From: Roseobacter sp. MED193
GTDB lineage: Bacteria > Pseudomonadota > Alphaproteobacteria > Rhodobacterales > Rhodobacteraceae
Assembly (NCBI RefSeq): GCF_000152965.1
Contig: NZ_CH902583.1
Coordinates: 2,853,194 to 2,917,193 of the forward strand
Direction of reading: 5' to 3'
Length of the DNA stretch: 64,000 bases
In this document: positions 18,466 to 27,529 of the stretch, in pieces
How positions within the stretch are numbered: position 1 is the first letter of the stretch
How the letters are laid out: each line of letters opens with the position of its first letter
Notes under the pieces: model-generated
The model's database searches: none
Seen by the model: the letters and a program-made list of their open reading frames with translations, nothing else
What the model was told of the DNA's origin: nothing
Position numbers and translations under genes: made by a program

Positions 18466-18825
18466 ATGGCAAACAGCAAACGTACCCTGTTTCTGAAGCG
18501 TCGCCTGCGCGTCCGGAACAAACTTCGCAAGGTCAACGCTGGCCGTCTGCGTCTTTCCGTCCACCGTTCGAACAAGAACCTTTCGGTTCAGCTGATCGAC
18601 GATCTGGCAGGCAAGACACTGGCGTCCGCATCGACCCTGGAAAAAGATCTCGGCTTTGTTGGCAAGAACAACATCGAAGCTGCAACCAAAGTAGGGTCGG
18701 TTATCGCCGAGCGTGCCAAGGCTGCTGGCGTCACCGAGGCCTATTTCGATCGTGGCGGCTTCCTGTTTCACGGCAAGGTGAAGGCTCTGGCCGACGCTGC
18801 GCGTGAAGGTGGCCTCAAGATCTAA
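18466..18825 (+). CDS. rplR: 50S ribosomal protein L18
   Basis: L18, 119 residues, a 5S rRNA binder. [20 protein letters not shown] and [20 protein letters not shown] are typical. A 113-base gap with a small stem separates it from rpsE. Confidence 0.98.
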   Translation: MANSKRTLFLKRRLRVRNKLRKVNAGRLRLSVHRSNKNLSVQLIDDLAGKTLASASTLEKDLGFVGKNNIEAATKVGSVIAERAKAAGVTEAYFDRGGFLFHGKVKALADAAREGGLKI

Positions 18826-18938
18826 AGACCTGCGGGCGGCGATAGCGCCGCCCCGATGATCCGGGGGGTACGTCGTAAGGCGTGCCTCACCAGGATTGGA
18901 ACAATTGGCGCCAGTCGCCACATACAAAGGAATGCTTT

Positions 18939-19508
18939 ATGGCAGAACGTGAAAACCGTCGGGGCAACCGTCGCGACCGCGATGAGACACCTGAATTTGC
19001 GGATCGTTTGGTTGCGATTAACCGTGTATCCAAAACTGTAAAAGGCGGTAAGCGCTTTGGTTTTGCAGCACTGGTTGTTGTTGGTGACCAAAAGGGCCGT
19101 GTTGGCTTTGGCAAAGGTAAAGCCAAAGAAGTCCCCGAGGCGATCCGCAAGGCCACCGAACAGGCCAAGCGTCAGATGGTCCGTGTACCTCTGAAAGAGG
19201 GCCGCACCCTGCATCACGACATGAACGGTCGCCACGGCGCCGGCAAGGTTGTCATGCGGACGGCTCCTGAAGGTACCGGTATTATTGCTGGTGGTCCTAT
19301 GCGTGCAGTTTTCGAAATGCTCGGCGTCAAAGACGTTGTGTCCAAATCGATTGGCTCGCAGAACCCATACAACATGATCCGCGCCACCATTGATGGCCTG
19401 ACCAAAGAGCAGAGCCCCCGTTCGGTTGCTCAGCGTCGTGGTAAAAAGGTTGCCGACATCCTGCCCAAGCGGGACGAAGCACCTGCTGCTGAAGCAGCAG
19501 AAGCGTAA
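18939..19508 (+). CDS. rpsE: 30S ribosomal protein S5
   Basis: S5, 189 residues, at the mRNA entry and decoding-fidelity site. The start at 18939 has AAAGGA upstream; a longer open frame from 18882 is not protein-like. The N-terminus [20 protein letters not shown] and the core [20 protein letters not shown] are typical. It is longer than E. coli S5 because of N- and C-terminal extensions usual in alphaproteobacteria. Confidence 0.98.
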   Translation: MAERENRRGNRRDRDETPEFADRLVAINRVSKTVKGGKRFGFAALVVVGDQKGRVGFGKGKAKEVPEAIRKATEQAKRQMVRVPLKEGRTLHHDMNGRHGAGKVVMRTAPEGTGIIAGGPMRAVFEMLGVKDVVSKSIGSQNPYNMIRATIDGLTKEQSPRSVAQRRGKKVADILPKRDEAPAAEAAEA

Positions 19509-19520
19509 GGAAACGGACAG

Positions 19521-19709
19521 ATGGCTAAAACAATCGTTGTTAAGCAGATCGGCTCCCCGATCCGCCGCCCCGCCGACCAGCGCGCAACGCTGATCGGTCT
19601 GGGTCTGAACAAGATGCACAAAACCCGTGAACTCGAAGATACCCCTTCGGTTCGTGGCATGGTGCGCAAGGTCTCTCACATGGTGGAGATCATCGAAGAG
19701 CGCGACTAA
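19521..19709 (+). CDS. rpmD: 50S ribosomal protein L30
   Basis: L30, 62 residues. [20 protein letters not shown] and [20 protein letters not shown] match the family. A terminator follows, although rplO normally comes next. Confidence 0.97.
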   Translation: MAKTIVVKQIGSPIRRPADQRATLIGLGLNKMHKTRELEDTPSVRGMVRKVSHMVEIIEERD

Positions 19710-19733
19710 GCCTCTTTCGAGCGAATGATTATG

Positions 19734-19765
19734 GACGCCTCCGGGAAACCGGGGGCGTCTTTTTG
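19734..19765 (+). terminator. Rho-independent terminator after rpmD
   Basis: GACGCCTCCGG, loop GAAA, CCGGGGGCGTC, then TTTTT. An 11-bp stem with a stable tetraloop; it breaks the spc block between L30 and L15. Confidence 0.9.
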
Positions 19766-19963
19766 TGTGGGAGGGTGTGGTTTGCTTCACGCGTAACAAA
19801 GCCGTTGCAGCTGTCTTAAGCCAAGCCTATGCGCCGGATGCATAGCGGGTTGTCTTGTTGCAGTGGTTGTTTGTAACAAATTTATTCCTTTATTCCAGAG
19901 ACACCTAAACAGGTTTGAAAAGGGCTGAGAAATGGGTCTCGGCCAGAGATAAGGAATACTGAT

Positions 19964-20179
19964 TTGGCTTTTGTTCAAAACACCACCACCGAGTTCGGTC
20001 TCATGTCGCGCCTGCGCGCCGTTGTGGCGAAGGTTGCTGCAAATTGGGCCATGAACCGCGAATACAAGCGGACCTATGCGCAGCTGTCCCGGCTCACCAA
20101 TCGTGAACTGGCGGACATCGGTGTACGGCGCTGCGATATCGCCGATATCGCCCGCAAACATGTTCATCAGAGTTTCTAA
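19964..20179 (+). CDS. DUF1127 small protein
   Basis: 71 residues from a TTG start, with AAGGA eight bases upstream. The C-terminal half (YAQLSRLTNRELADIGVRRC followed by DIADIARKH) is the DUF1127 pattern: an L-x-x-L-x-x-x-E-L-x-D-I-G-x-x-R-x-x-I amphipathic segment, with an Arg-rich helix before it. Relatives in alphaproteobacteria are small arginine-rich proteins tied to phosphate and RNA metabolism and stress. It lies in a non-ribosomal interval between rpmD and rplO. The TTG start and weaker codon bias suggest low translation compared with its neighbours. Confidence 0.8.
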   Translation: MAFVQNTTTEFGLMSRLRAVVAKVAANWAMNREYKRTYAQLSRLTNRELADIGVRRCDIADIARKHVHQSF

Positions 20180-20218
20180 CCAGCCTGAGATCTCCTCCCT
20201 CGGTTTTGGTTTGACCCA

Positions 20219-20246
20219 GCGCCCCTGCAGCTATGTGGGGGCGTTT
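20219..20246 (+). terminator. Weak terminator-like hairpin after the DUF1127 gene
   Basis: CGCCCC and GGGGCG with a loop of about 12 bases, followed by TTT. Modest stem and short T tract. Confidence 0.4.
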
Positions 20247-20462
20247 GGCGTTTCGGTCTCTGGGGCTGGATACGGGGGAAGGACCACGCGTCATATTGCT
20301 GCTTGGCTGATAGTCGACCACACGCTTGGGGCTTGAACCATTCGGGCAGGGGGGCTATAGGCACACGGTGGCCTCTTGGGGTCATGGAATCATACATCAA
20401 AGACATGCCGTGGTTGATCCTGTTTACGCTTCTGGGATCACATCCGGCGAAGGAGAAGCGAA

Positions 20463-20933
20463 ATGAAACTTCACGAACTCAGCGACAATCCAGGCGCCGC
20501 CAAGAAACGCATGCGCGTTGCCCGTGGTCCCGGCTCCGGCAAGGGTAAAATGGGTGGCCGTGGTATCAAAGGTCAGAAATCCCGTTCGGGTGTTTCGATC
20601 AATGGCTACGAAGGTGGTCAGATGCCTTTGTACCAACGTCTGCCTAAGCGTGGCTTCAACAAGCCAAACCGCAAGGCATTCGCCGTTGTAAACCTGAGCC
20701 TGATCCAGAAATTCATCGACCTGGGCAAGCTGGACGCAGCTTCGATCACCGAAGACACTCTGGTGGCTTCCGGTCTGATCCGCCGCAAAAAAGACGGCGT
20801 CCGCGTTTTGGCCAAGGGTGAATTCACGGCAAAGGCAACCATCGCCGTAACCGGTGCCTCCGCCGCTGCAGTAGAAGCAGTTGCAAAGGCCGGTGGCGCA
20901 TTGACCGTGGCAACAGCAGCCGCAGCTGAGTAA
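20463..20933 (+). CDS. rplO: 50S ribosomal protein L15
   Basis: L15, 156 residues, a late assembly protein. The Gly/Arg/Lys-rich N-terminus ([20 protein letters not shown]) and the core [15 protein letters not shown] are typical. GGCGAAGGAGAAG lies just upstream of the ATG. It is separated from rpmD by 750 bases that include the DUF1127 gene. Confidence 0.98.
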   Translation: MKLHELSDNPGAAKKRMRVARGPGSGKGKMGGRGIKGQKSRSGVSINGYEGGQMPLYQRLPKRGFNKPNRKAFAVVNLSLIQKFIDLGKLDAASITEDTLVASGLIRRKKDGVRVLAKGEFTAKATIAVTGASAAAVEAVAKAGGALTVATAAAAE

Positions 20934-20984
20934 CACCTTGTGAGCGGCGAAAATGCCGCTTACATAGGTCATCAGTTTTCCAGT

Positions 20985-21023
20985 ACGCCGTCCGAGCCGG
21001 AAAATGGCTCCGGGCGGCGTTTT
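20985..21023 (+). terminator. Hairpin between rplO and secY
   Basis: CGCCGTCCGAGCC and GGCTCCGGGCGGCG form an imperfect stem followed by TTTTCGC. A smaller stem (AGCGGC / GCCGCT) lies at 20943-20960. It may reduce read-through so that secY is made at a lower level than the ribosomal proteins. Confidence 0.5.
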
Positions 21024-21043
21024 CGCAAAAAGAGACCCATTTC

Positions 21044-22408
21044 ATGGTATCAGCAGCAGAACAAATGGCAGCGAACACCAGCTGGTCCGCACTTGGCAAA
21101 GCCACGGATCTGCGCAATCGCATCTTGTTTACGCTTGGCCTTTTGATCGTCTATCGCCTCGGCACCTTTATTCCGGTTCCTGGCATCGACGCGAACGCCC
21201 TACGCAACTTTATGGAAGCGGCGGGGCAGGGCATTGGCGGCATGGTGTCGATGTTCACCGGTGGCGCACTTGGCCGTATGGGTATCTTTGCCCTCGGGAT
21301 CATGCCCTATATCTCGGCTTCGATCATTGTCCAGTTGCTGACCTCGATGGTTCCGGCACTTGAGCAACTCAAAAAAGAGGGTGCCCAGGGCCAGAAGAAA
21401 ATCAACCAATACACCCGTTACGGTACCGTGGCGCTGGCAACAGCCCAGGCCTATGGCCTTGCGGTATCGCTGGAAGCCGGTGATCTGGCGACCGATCCGG
21501 GCATGTATTTTCGCATGGCCTGCATGATCACCCTGGTGGGTGGCACCATGTTCCTGATGTGGTTGGGTGAGCAGATCACCCAGCGTGGTCTCGGCAACGG
21601 TATTTCGCTCATTATCTTTGTTGGCATCATTGCCGAGGTTCCTGCCTCCATCGCCCAGTTCTTTGCCTCTGGCCGCTCCGGCGCGATCAGCCCTGCCGTG
21701 ATCATTGGTGTGATCCTGATGGTGATTGCTGTGATCATGTTTGTTGTCTTCATGGAACGTGCCCTGCGTAAGATTCACATCCAGTACCCACGCCGCCAGG
21801 TCGGCATGAAGGTCTATGATGGTGGCTCTTCGCATCTGCCGGTCAAAGTGAACCCCGCAGGCGTTATCCCGGCGATCTTTGCCAGCTCGCTTTTGTTGCT
21901 GCCAACCACGATCTCGGCCTTCTCATCCGGGGCAACCAACGGTCCAGTAATGTCCTGGCTCCTGGCCAACTTTGGCCCCGGCCAGCCGCTGTACCTGTTG
22001 TTCTTCGTCTCGATGATTGTGTTCTTCGCTTATTTCTACACCTTCAATGTGGCTTTCAAGCCCGAGGATGTTGCGAATAACCTCAAAAACCAGAACGGTT
22101 TTGTTCCCGGTATTCGCCCTGGCAAGAAGACCGCAGAATATATTGAATATGTCGTGAACCGTGTGCTGGTTCTGGGGTCGTTGTATCTGGCGCTTGTTTG
22201 CCTGTTGCCCGAAGTGCTGCGTGGGCAGTTTGCCTTCCCAGTCTATTTTGGCGGCACATCTGTGCTGATCGTGGTCTCTGTGACCATGGACACCATTCAG
22301 CAAGCCCAAAGCCATTTGTTGGCGCACCAATATGAGGGGCTCATCGAGAAGAGCCAACTGCGGGGCCGTAACAAGAAACGTGCAAAACGGGGGCCCTCGC
22401 GTCGATGA
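21044..22408 (+). CDS. secY: Protein translocase subunit SecY
   Basis: SecY, 454 residues, the pore of the Sec channel. Ten hydrophobic segments are visible, for example [14 protein letters not shown] (TM1), [20 protein letters not shown] (TM2) and VLILVVS-type segments near the end. The plug-region sequence and the conserved loop [19 protein letters not shown] are present. It overlaps adk by four bases, the standard spc-block order. Confidence 0.98.
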   Translation: MVSAAEQMAANTSWSALGKATDLRNRILFTLGLLIVYRLGTFIPVPGIDANALRNFMEAAGQGIGGMVSMFTGGALGRMGIFALGIMPYISASIIVQLLTSMVPALEQLKKEGAQGQKKINQYTRYGTVALATAQAYGLAVSLEAGDLATDPGMYFRMACMITLVGGTMFLMWLGEQITQRGLGNGISLIIFVGIIAEVPASIAQFFASGRSGAISPAVIIGVILMVIAVIMFVVFMERALRKIHIQYPRRQVGMKVYDGGSSHLPVKVNPAGVIPAIFASSLLLLPTTISAFSSGATNGPVMSWLLANFGPGQPLYLLFFVSMIVFFAYFYTFNVAFKPEDVANNLKNQNGFVPGIRPGKKTAEYIEYVVNRVLVLGSLYLALVCLLPEVLRGQFAFPVYFGGTSVLIVVSVTMDTIQQAQSHLLAHQYEGLIEKSQLRGRNKKRAKRGPSRR

Positions 22409-23049
22409 CCAACATTATTCTACTTGGACCACCCGGTGCGGGTAAGGGCACCCAAGCACGCCATTTGACAGATAGCCGCGGCATGGTGCAGCTTTCTACT
22501 GGTGACATGCTGCGTGAAGCCCAGGCCAATGGCTCTGAGATGGGCAAGAAGGTGGCTGATGTTATCGCGCGCGGCGAGCTCGTCACAGATGAGATCGTTA
22601 TCGGACTGATCCGCGAGAAGATCGCCGAGGGTGCTGAGGGTGGTTTCATCTTTGATGGCTTCCCCCGGACGCTCGGGCAGGCAGACGCTTTGGGTGAATT
22701 GCTTGCTGAAATGGGGCTTTCCCTGGATGCAGTGATCGAAATGGCTGTCGATGACACTGCGCTTGTTGCCCGCATCACCGGTCGTTCGACATGTGGGGGC
22801 TGCGGCGAGGTCTACCACGATGAGACCAAGCCTTGGCCTGAAGATGGCAAATGCACCAATTGCGGTAGCACTGAGGTAAAGCGCCGTACAGATGACAATG
22901 AGGAAAGCCTCAAGACTCGTCTGATGGAGTATTACAAGAAGACTTCGCCGCTGCTGGGCTATTACTATGCCAAAGGCGACCTGACCTCAGTAGATGGCCT
23001 CGGCTCCATGGACGCCGTTCGTGAGGATATCGCCAAGGTTCTGGGTTAA
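22405..23049 (+). CDS. adk: Adenylate kinase, zinc-type lid
   Basis: Adenylate kinase, 214 residues, ATP + AMP to 2 ADP. P-loop GPPGAGKGT at 8-16; FDGFPRT at about 83-89. The lid holds Cys130, Cys133, Cys150 and Cys153 in two CxxC pairs, so it should carry a structural zinc, unlike the E. coli enzyme. Start overlaps secY (ATGA). Confidence 0.97.
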   Translation: MTNIILLGPPGAGKGTQARHLTDSRGMVQLSTGDMLREAQANGSEMGKKVADVIARGELVTDEIVIGLIREKIAEGAEGGFIFDGFPRTLGQADALGELLAEMGLSLDAVIEMAVDDTALVARITGRSTCGGCGEVYHDETKPWPEDGKCTNCGSTEVKRRTDDNEESLKTRLMEYYKKTSPLLGYYYAKGDLTSVDGLGSMDAVREDIAKVLG

Positions 23050-23232
23050 CCATCTCAGCGACAGAGAGCGAAAGATCTAGGTGGGGGGGGCTTTGGGCCC
23101 TCCCATTTTCATTTGCGGCAGCCGGGGTTTGTTGCCTGCAAGCCACGTTCCTAGCGGGCATGTTTAGAAACTTCCCGTTCTGCGGGAGCCTTGGATGTAT
23201 CTAGATAGATATCTTTATCCAAAGGGGCAGCT

Positions 23233-23613
23233 ATGCGCGCTTTAATTGCAAGTTTGATCGTCGTGGCATCCGCACAGGCCGCCCTGTGTGAAGATATATA
23301 CGTAAATGATCTGGAAGGCTGCGCCATGATCGCAGGCAATCCTGATGGGGTATTTGATTTCGCCAGTGAGGGCGGCATGGTTCTTGACGAAACTGGCTAT
23401 TCCTCCATCGAATACCATTGCAGTTTTGAACCTGCGTTCAGCTTTGATTGGAGTGAGGCGAAAGTCACCACCCATGTGGGCTATTGCGAAGAACCTGGCC
23501 CCTATATCATGCCACAGCTGTTTTCGATCCTGCTGGATCCCTATAGTCCAGGGGAGGTCACGATTTTTACAGGTGAGGGCGAGCCGCAACGGTTTTATGC
23601 CTGCGGATTGTGA
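23233..23613 (+). CDS. Small secreted protein with several cysteines
   Basis: 126 residues. A signal peptide (MRALIASLIVVASAQAALCE, cut near AQA or ALC) is followed by an acidic mature part with cysteines near 19, 30, 62, 77 and 124, enough for two disulfides in the periplasm. Not recognised. A GGGGCAG site precedes the ATG. It is the fourth non-ribosomal insertion into the superoperon, between adk and rpsM, with about 180 bases of non-coding DNA before and 240 after. Confidence 0.65.
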   Translation: MRALIASLIVVASAQAALCEDIYVNDLEGCAMIAGNPDGVFDFASEGGMVLDETGYSSIEYHCSFEPAFSFDWSEAKVTTHVGYCEEPGPYIMPQLFSILLDPYSPGEVTIFTGEGEPQRFYACGL

Positions 23614-23855
23614 GGCCAATTGCCTGAAAAGCCCATGCTTTGAGGAAAAATGACTGGTTGGTCCAATGACGGGTTGACGCTTTGTTGAAATCCTCATACG
23701 CAAGCCCATCCCTTCGCGGGATGATTCCATGTGGGCGGATTCTTTTGCTCACATGACCACCTCAAAATGCTGGGCTGAACGGCTGAATGCCAAGGTCAAG
23801 CGTTGTGAAAAAAGGTTCTGGGACTACGGAACCGCAACGAAAAGGAAAGTGACAC

Positions 23856-24224
23856 GTGGCACGTATTGCCGGCGTAAACATCCCCGCTGCTAAGCGGGTG
23901 CCTATCGCCCTCACATATATCACCGGAATCGGAAACACCTCGGCCGCGACCATCTGCGAAGCCGTTGGCATCGATGTGACTCGTCGCGTCAACGAACTGT
24001 CTGATGCCGAAGTACTGTCCATCCGTGAGTACATCGATGCAAACTTCACCGTTGAAGGTGATCTGCGTCGTGAAGTTCAGATGAACGTTAAACGCCTGAT
24101 GGATCTTGGTTGCTATCGCGGCCTGCGCCATCGTCGTAACCTGCCCGTTCGCGGTCAGCGGACCCACACCAACGCTCGCACTCGCAAAGGTCCTGCAAAG
24201 GCCATTGCTGGTAAGAAGAAGTAA
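23856..24224 (+). CDS. rpsM: 30S ribosomal protein S13
   Basis: S13, 122 residues, forms bridges to the 50S subunit. The start is GTG with AAAAGGA upstream. [20 protein letters not shown] and the basic tail [14 protein letters not shown] are diagnostic. First gene of the alpha block. Confidence 0.97.
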   Translation: MARIAGVNIPAAKRVPIALTYITGIGNTSAATICEAVGIDVTRRVNELSDAEVLSIREYIDANFTVEGDLRREVQMNVKRLMDLGCYRGLRHRRNLPVRGQRTHTNARTRKGPAKAIAGKKK

Positions 24225-24239
24225 GGGAGGGTTTGATCA

Positions 24240-24629
24240 ATGGCACGCGATAAGACTCGTACGAAGAAAAAAGAACGTAAGAATATCGCCACTGGTGTGG
24301 CGCATGTGAATTCCTCGTTCAACAACACCAAAATCCTGATCTCTGACGTTCAGGGTAACGCTATTGCATGGTCCTCTGCTGGTTCCATGGGCTTTAAGGG
24401 CTCGCGTAAGTCGACTCCTTATGCGGCTCAGATGGCAGCAGAAGATGCAGGCAAAAAGGCCCAGGATCACGGTGTTAAAACTCTTGAAGTTGAAGTCCAG
24501 GGCCCCGGTGGCGGTCGTGAATCCGCTCTGCGCGCTCTGGCCGCAATCGGCTTCAACATCACCTCGATCCGCGACGTTACACCGATGGCACACAATGGCT
24601 GCCGTCCACCTAAGCGTCGTCGCGTCTAA
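24240..24629 (+). CDS. rpsK: 30S ribosomal protein S11
   Basis: S11, 129 residues, in the platform. [20 protein letters not shown] and the C-terminal [18 protein letters not shown] are diagnostic. Followed by rpoA after 114 bases. Confidence 0.98.
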   Translation: MARDKTRTKKKERKNIATGVAHVNSSFNNTKILISDVQGNAIAWSSAGSMGFKGSRKSTPYAAQMAAEDAGKKAQDHGVKTLEVEVQGPGGGRESALRALAAIGFNITSIRDVTPMAHNGCRPPKRRRV

Positions 24630-24743
24630 GACGTCGAGAATTACGCTGGGGCCCCGCTTGTGTGCTGGGCCCCAGTCCGTCATTTTAAACCTCGGGCGTC
24701 TGCACCTTCGGACATGAGGTACAGACAGGAATGGAGGGACTGC

Positions 24744-25760
24744 ATGATCCATAAAAATTGGGCAGAGCTGATCAAGCCAACACAGCTTGAAGCTAAGCCG
24801 GGCAATGATCCCGCACGTCAGGCAACTATTATTGCCGAACCGCTTGAGCGTGGCTTTGGCCTGACGCTGGGCAACGCACTGCGCCGTGTTCTGATGAGCT
24901 CGCTGCAGGGTGCCGCGATCACATCCGTACAGATCGACAATGTTCTGCATGAATTCTCCAGCGTTGCTGGCGTTCGTGAAGACGTCACTGACATCATCCT
25001 GAACCTGAAAGGTGTTTCCTTGCGCATGGAAGTCGAAGGCCCCAAGCGCCTGTCGATCAATGCCAAGGGCCCAGCGGTTGTTACAGCTGGTGATATCTCC
25101 GAATCCGCAGGCATCGAGGTTCTGAACCGCGAGCACGTGATTTGCCACCTGGATGATGGTGCCGACCTGTTCATGGAACTCACCGTGAACACCGGTAAGG
25201 GCTATGTCTCTGCCGATAAGAACAAGCCAGAAGATGCACCCATTGGTCTGATCCCAATCGATGCCATCTACTCGCCGGTGAAAAAGGTCTCCTATGACGT
25301 GCAGCCCACCCGTGAGGGCCAGGTGCTGGACTATGACAAGCTGACATTGAAAATCGAAACAGACGGGTCCGTGACCCCGGATGACGCGCTGGCCTATGCC
25401 GCACGCATCCTGCAGGACCAGCTGTCGATCTTCGTCAACTTTGAGGAGCCCGAGTCGGCCAACCGTCAGGACGAAGACGATGGTCTCGAGTTCAACCCGC
25501 TTCTGCTCAAGAAAGTGGACGAGCTGGAATTGTCTGTGCGGTCTGCAAACTGCCTGAAGAACGACAACATCGTTTACATCGGCGATCTGATCCAGAAGAC
25601 CGAAGCAGAAATGCTGCGCACGCCAAACTTTGGCCGCAAGTCGCTGAACGAGATCAAAGAAGTTCTGTCTGGCATGGGGCTGCACCTCGGCATGGACGTC
25701 GAGGACTGGCCACCGGACAACATCGAAGATCTGGCCAAGAAGTTCGAAGACACGTTCTAA
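24744..25760 (+). CDS. rpoA: RNA polymerase subunit alpha
   Basis: Alpha subunit, 338 residues. The start at 24744 ([15 protein letters not shown]) has GGAGG upstream; the frame is open further back but non-coding. The N-terminal assembly domain carries [20 protein letters not shown]; the C-terminal domain (about 250-320) holds the promoter UP-element contact helices ([20 protein letters not shown] and [16 protein letters not shown]). Ribosomal genes on either side show the classical alpha operon. Confidence 0.98.
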   Translation: MIHKNWAELIKPTQLEAKPGNDPARQATIIAEPLERGFGLTLGNALRRVLMSSLQGAAITSVQIDNVLHEFSSVAGVREDVTDIILNLKGVSLRMEVEGPKRLSINAKGPAVVTAGDISESAGIEVLNREHVICHLDDGADLFMELTVNTGKGYVSADKNKPEDAPIGLIPIDAIYSPVKKVSYDVQPTREGQVLDYDKLTLKIETDGSVTPDDALAYAARILQDQLSIFVNFEEPESANRQDEDDGLEFNPLLLKKVDELELSVRSANCLKNDNIVYIGDLIQKTEAEMLRTPNFGRKSLNEIKEVLSGMGLHLGMDVEDWPPDNIEDLAKKFEDTF

Positions 25761-25915
25761 GAACCTCTGACCACACCGGTTATAAGGGCAGGCCCCGGTC
25801 TGCCCTTAAACAATGCCCGCAAGTGCGGGGAAGATCCGGGCATCTGCCCCAAGGAGATCGGCTGACACGCATCGGCTGACAGACAAAGCAAAAACGCGAA
25901 AGAAGGAATTCAACA

Positions 25916-26341
25916 ATGCGTCACGCACGTGGTTACCGCCGCCTGAACCGTACTCATGAGCACCGTAAGGCCCTGTTTGCAAACATGGCAGGCTCGCTGA
26001 TCGAGCACGAGCAGATCAAAACGACTCTGCCAAAAGCAAAAGAATTGCGCCCCATCATCGAAAAGATGATCACCCTGGCAAAACGCGGCGACCTGCACGC
26101 CCGTCGTCAGGCCAACGCGCGCCTGAAAGAAGACCAGTATGTCTCCAAACTGTTTGACGTGCTTGGCCCCCGCTACAAAGACCGTCAGGGCGGCTATGTT
26201 CGCATCCTGAAAGCGGGCTTCCGCTATGGTGACATGGCGCCTATGGCGATCATCGAATTCGTCGACCGTGACGTTGCTGCCAAAGGCGCCGCCGACAAGG
26301 CCCGCGTTGCTGCAGAAATCGAAGTTGAAGACGCAGAATAA
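25916..26341 (+). CDS. rplQ: 50S ribosomal protein L17
   Basis: L17, 141 residues, at the tunnel exit. [20 protein letters not shown] is diagnostic; the acidic tail ([10 protein letters not shown]) is a lineage feature. It follows rpoA after 155 bases and closes the superoperon with a strong terminator. Confidence 0.98.
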   Translation: MRHARGYRRLNRTHEHRKALFANMAGSLIEHEQIKTTLPKAKELRPIIEKMITLAKRGDLHARRQANARLKEDQYVSKLFDVLGPRYKDRQGGYVRILKAGFRYGDMAPMAIIEFVDRDVAAKGAADKARVAAEIEVEDAE

Positions 26342-26368
26342 GACTGTCTGACATCGTCAGATGGCATG

Positions 26369-26402
26369 GCCCCCGTTCCATTGGAGCGGGGGCTTTTCTT
26401 TT
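26369..26402 (+). terminator. Terminator of the ribosomal superoperon
   Basis: GCCCCCGTTCC and GGAGCGGGGGC (one G-T pair), loop ATT, then TTTTCTTTT. Confidence 0.9.
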
Positions 26403-26705
26403 GGAATGCATCAGAGGTGAGTATTCAGCCGCCTGGTTGCTTTGGCGTCTTTGTGCCGTCTCACAAAACCACCGCGTCCGAACCGAGGGGGGAAGCGAAG
26501 CGCCCGCCCCGTGGGGGCGGCTCGGGCGTTGCCAAAGCAAAGCTTTGGCAATTGGCGCGACACGTGATTGCGACGGCTTTTTGTGGCTCGCTAGTCGGAC
26601 AAAATCACCGTTGGTTACGAGAGCTCAAAGGACCACTTCATATCGGCCCTACGCTATTTATTTCTCTGGAAGTCAGGGCTCTGGTATTGGCTTTCTGGGA
26701 GGTGG
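26403..26705. other. Intergenic region with two strong hairpins
   Basis: No supported gene. It holds a GC-rich stem at 26501-26528 (CGCCCC / GGGGCG core) directly followed by a perfect 10-bp stem at 26529-26551 (TTGCCAAAGC, loop AAA, GCTTTGGCAA). The pair resembles a palindromic intergenic repeat unit. A convergent membrane-protein gene begins its stop side at 26706. Confidence 0.5.
26501..26551. repeat. Double palindromic hairpin
   Basis: Two adjacent inverted repeats, the second perfect over 10 bp with a 3-base loop. No T tract follows, so a repeat element or RNA-stability structure is more likely than a terminator. Confidence 0.5.
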
Positions 26706-27152
26706 CTAGGGAGACATCAGAGCCAAAATTTGGGCCTTTACCCAAATATACCCGAAATATGCCAGCAGCGCGCAAATCCCTAGTGACGCAATCCAGCCCA
26801 TAACTCGGTAGGAGTACTTAATGCCATCGGCAAAGTGCTCGCGCACAAGATCGTGTTGGCTCACTATGTTCGCCTTTCTAGACAACACGAGACGAGGGTA
26901 AAACACGGCGATCCCATGTACAATTCCAACTGGAACGAACAGAATAGTCAGCCCGATGGCGAAGAGACCGGCTGCAACAGCTTCTGCAGTCCATTGGGAG
27001 TTCCAAGCTTCTGGAAGTTGTATCAGAACCGCTAAAATCATTAAGGTGGAGCTTAATCCCACAACCAGTGCACCAATGCGCTGCATCGGTGTTTCAGGTG
27101 CCGAATTAGCCCAGTACTTTAAAGTACGTTCGAAGATTGAAATGGGAGTCAC
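26706..27152 (-). CDS. Small membrane protein of unknown function
   Basis: Up to 148 residues with three hydrophobic segments (RIGALVVGLSSTLMILAVLI, AVAAGLFAIGLTILFVPVGI, VMGWIASLGICALLAYFGYI). The basic loop VLSRKANIVSQHD sits between helices 2 and 3. Not recognised. The GTG at 27152 follows an in-frame stop immediately, so the gene cannot start further upstream; no good ribosome site is seen there, nor at the ATG at 27086, so the start is uncertain. Confidence 0.6.
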   Translation of the reverse strand: MTPISIFERTLKYWANSAPETPMQRIGALVVGLSSTLMILAVLIQLPEAWNSQWTAEAVAAGLFAIGLTILFVPVGIVHGIAVFYPRLVLSRKANIVSQHDLVREHFADGIKYSYRVMGWIASLGICALLAYFGYIWVKAQILALMSP

Positions 27153-27307
27153 CTAAAGCTGTTAGGGATGAGTTGCTCGCATGCTACCAAAAACTAATGA
27201 CTTTTGAAGCTCGAAACGAACGCAAGGGAATGGGATGGCGGGGAGTGGTCATCGCCAAGTGGTGATTAACCTCCAAATAGCGGCGGCGAATGCCGATAAC
27301 TTTCCTA

Positions 27308-27424
27308 ATGACACGCTACCGAATCTCCGCTAGCGTCGCCGACATGACCCAAACCTATGCTGCAATCTGGTTTTATTTTTATCCGGGCCGACAGGCGGAC
27401 GGAGGGGTCTTGGCGTGCAGATGA
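27308..27424 (+). CDS. Leader peptide with a Trp-Phe-Tyr-Phe-Tyr run (attenuator sensor)
   Basis: A short frame ahead of the DAHP synthase gene. From the ATG at 27344 it reads MTQTYAAIWFYFYPGRQADG and ends CR at the TGA 27422-27424 (26 residues); in-frame ATGs at 27308 and 27290 would lengthen it. The codons at 27368-27382 are TGG TTT TAT TTT TAT, five aromatic residues in a row. No Shine-Dalgarno is visible at any of these ATGs. That would fit a leaderless mRNA, as known for the Sinorhizobium trp leader, but the transcription start is not known. A terminator follows 30 bases after the stop. The end product of the downstream enzyme's pathway is exactly these three amino acids. Confidence 0.75.
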   Translation: MTRYRISASVADMTQTYAAIWFYFYPGRQADGGVLACR

Positions 27425-27453
27425 CATAAGCGCGCAACAGCAGATACCACACC

Positions 27454-27482
27454 AACCGCCCTCAGCAGATGGCGGTTTTTTT
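27454..27482 (+). promoter_or_regulatory. Attenuator terminator of the DAHP synthase leader
   Basis: AACCGCC, a 10-base loop, GGCGGTT, then seven T residues: an intrinsic terminator between the leader peptide and the gene it precedes, with no other gene ending here. GGCGG (27394-27398) and GAGGG (27402-27406), within the leader-peptide coding region just past the aromatic codons, are complementary to CCGCC and CCCTC of the terminator's left side and loop, so an antiterminator is possible. The pairing is by eye, not folded. Confidence 0.8.
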
Positions 27483-27529
27483 GTAGCCGCCGCCACGCTC
27501 CGGGGCCTCCCGCAAGGAACCTTAGGACC

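Noticed and set aside
24237..25685. 482-residue minus-strand frame opposite rpsK and rpoA
   Set aside because: Same reason: antisense of highly biased genes, no ribosome site, no recognisable protein sequence.
26366..26803. 145-codon plus-strand frame after rplQ
   Set aside because: Begins within the terminator and overlaps the membrane-protein gene on the other strand; no protein-like pattern.
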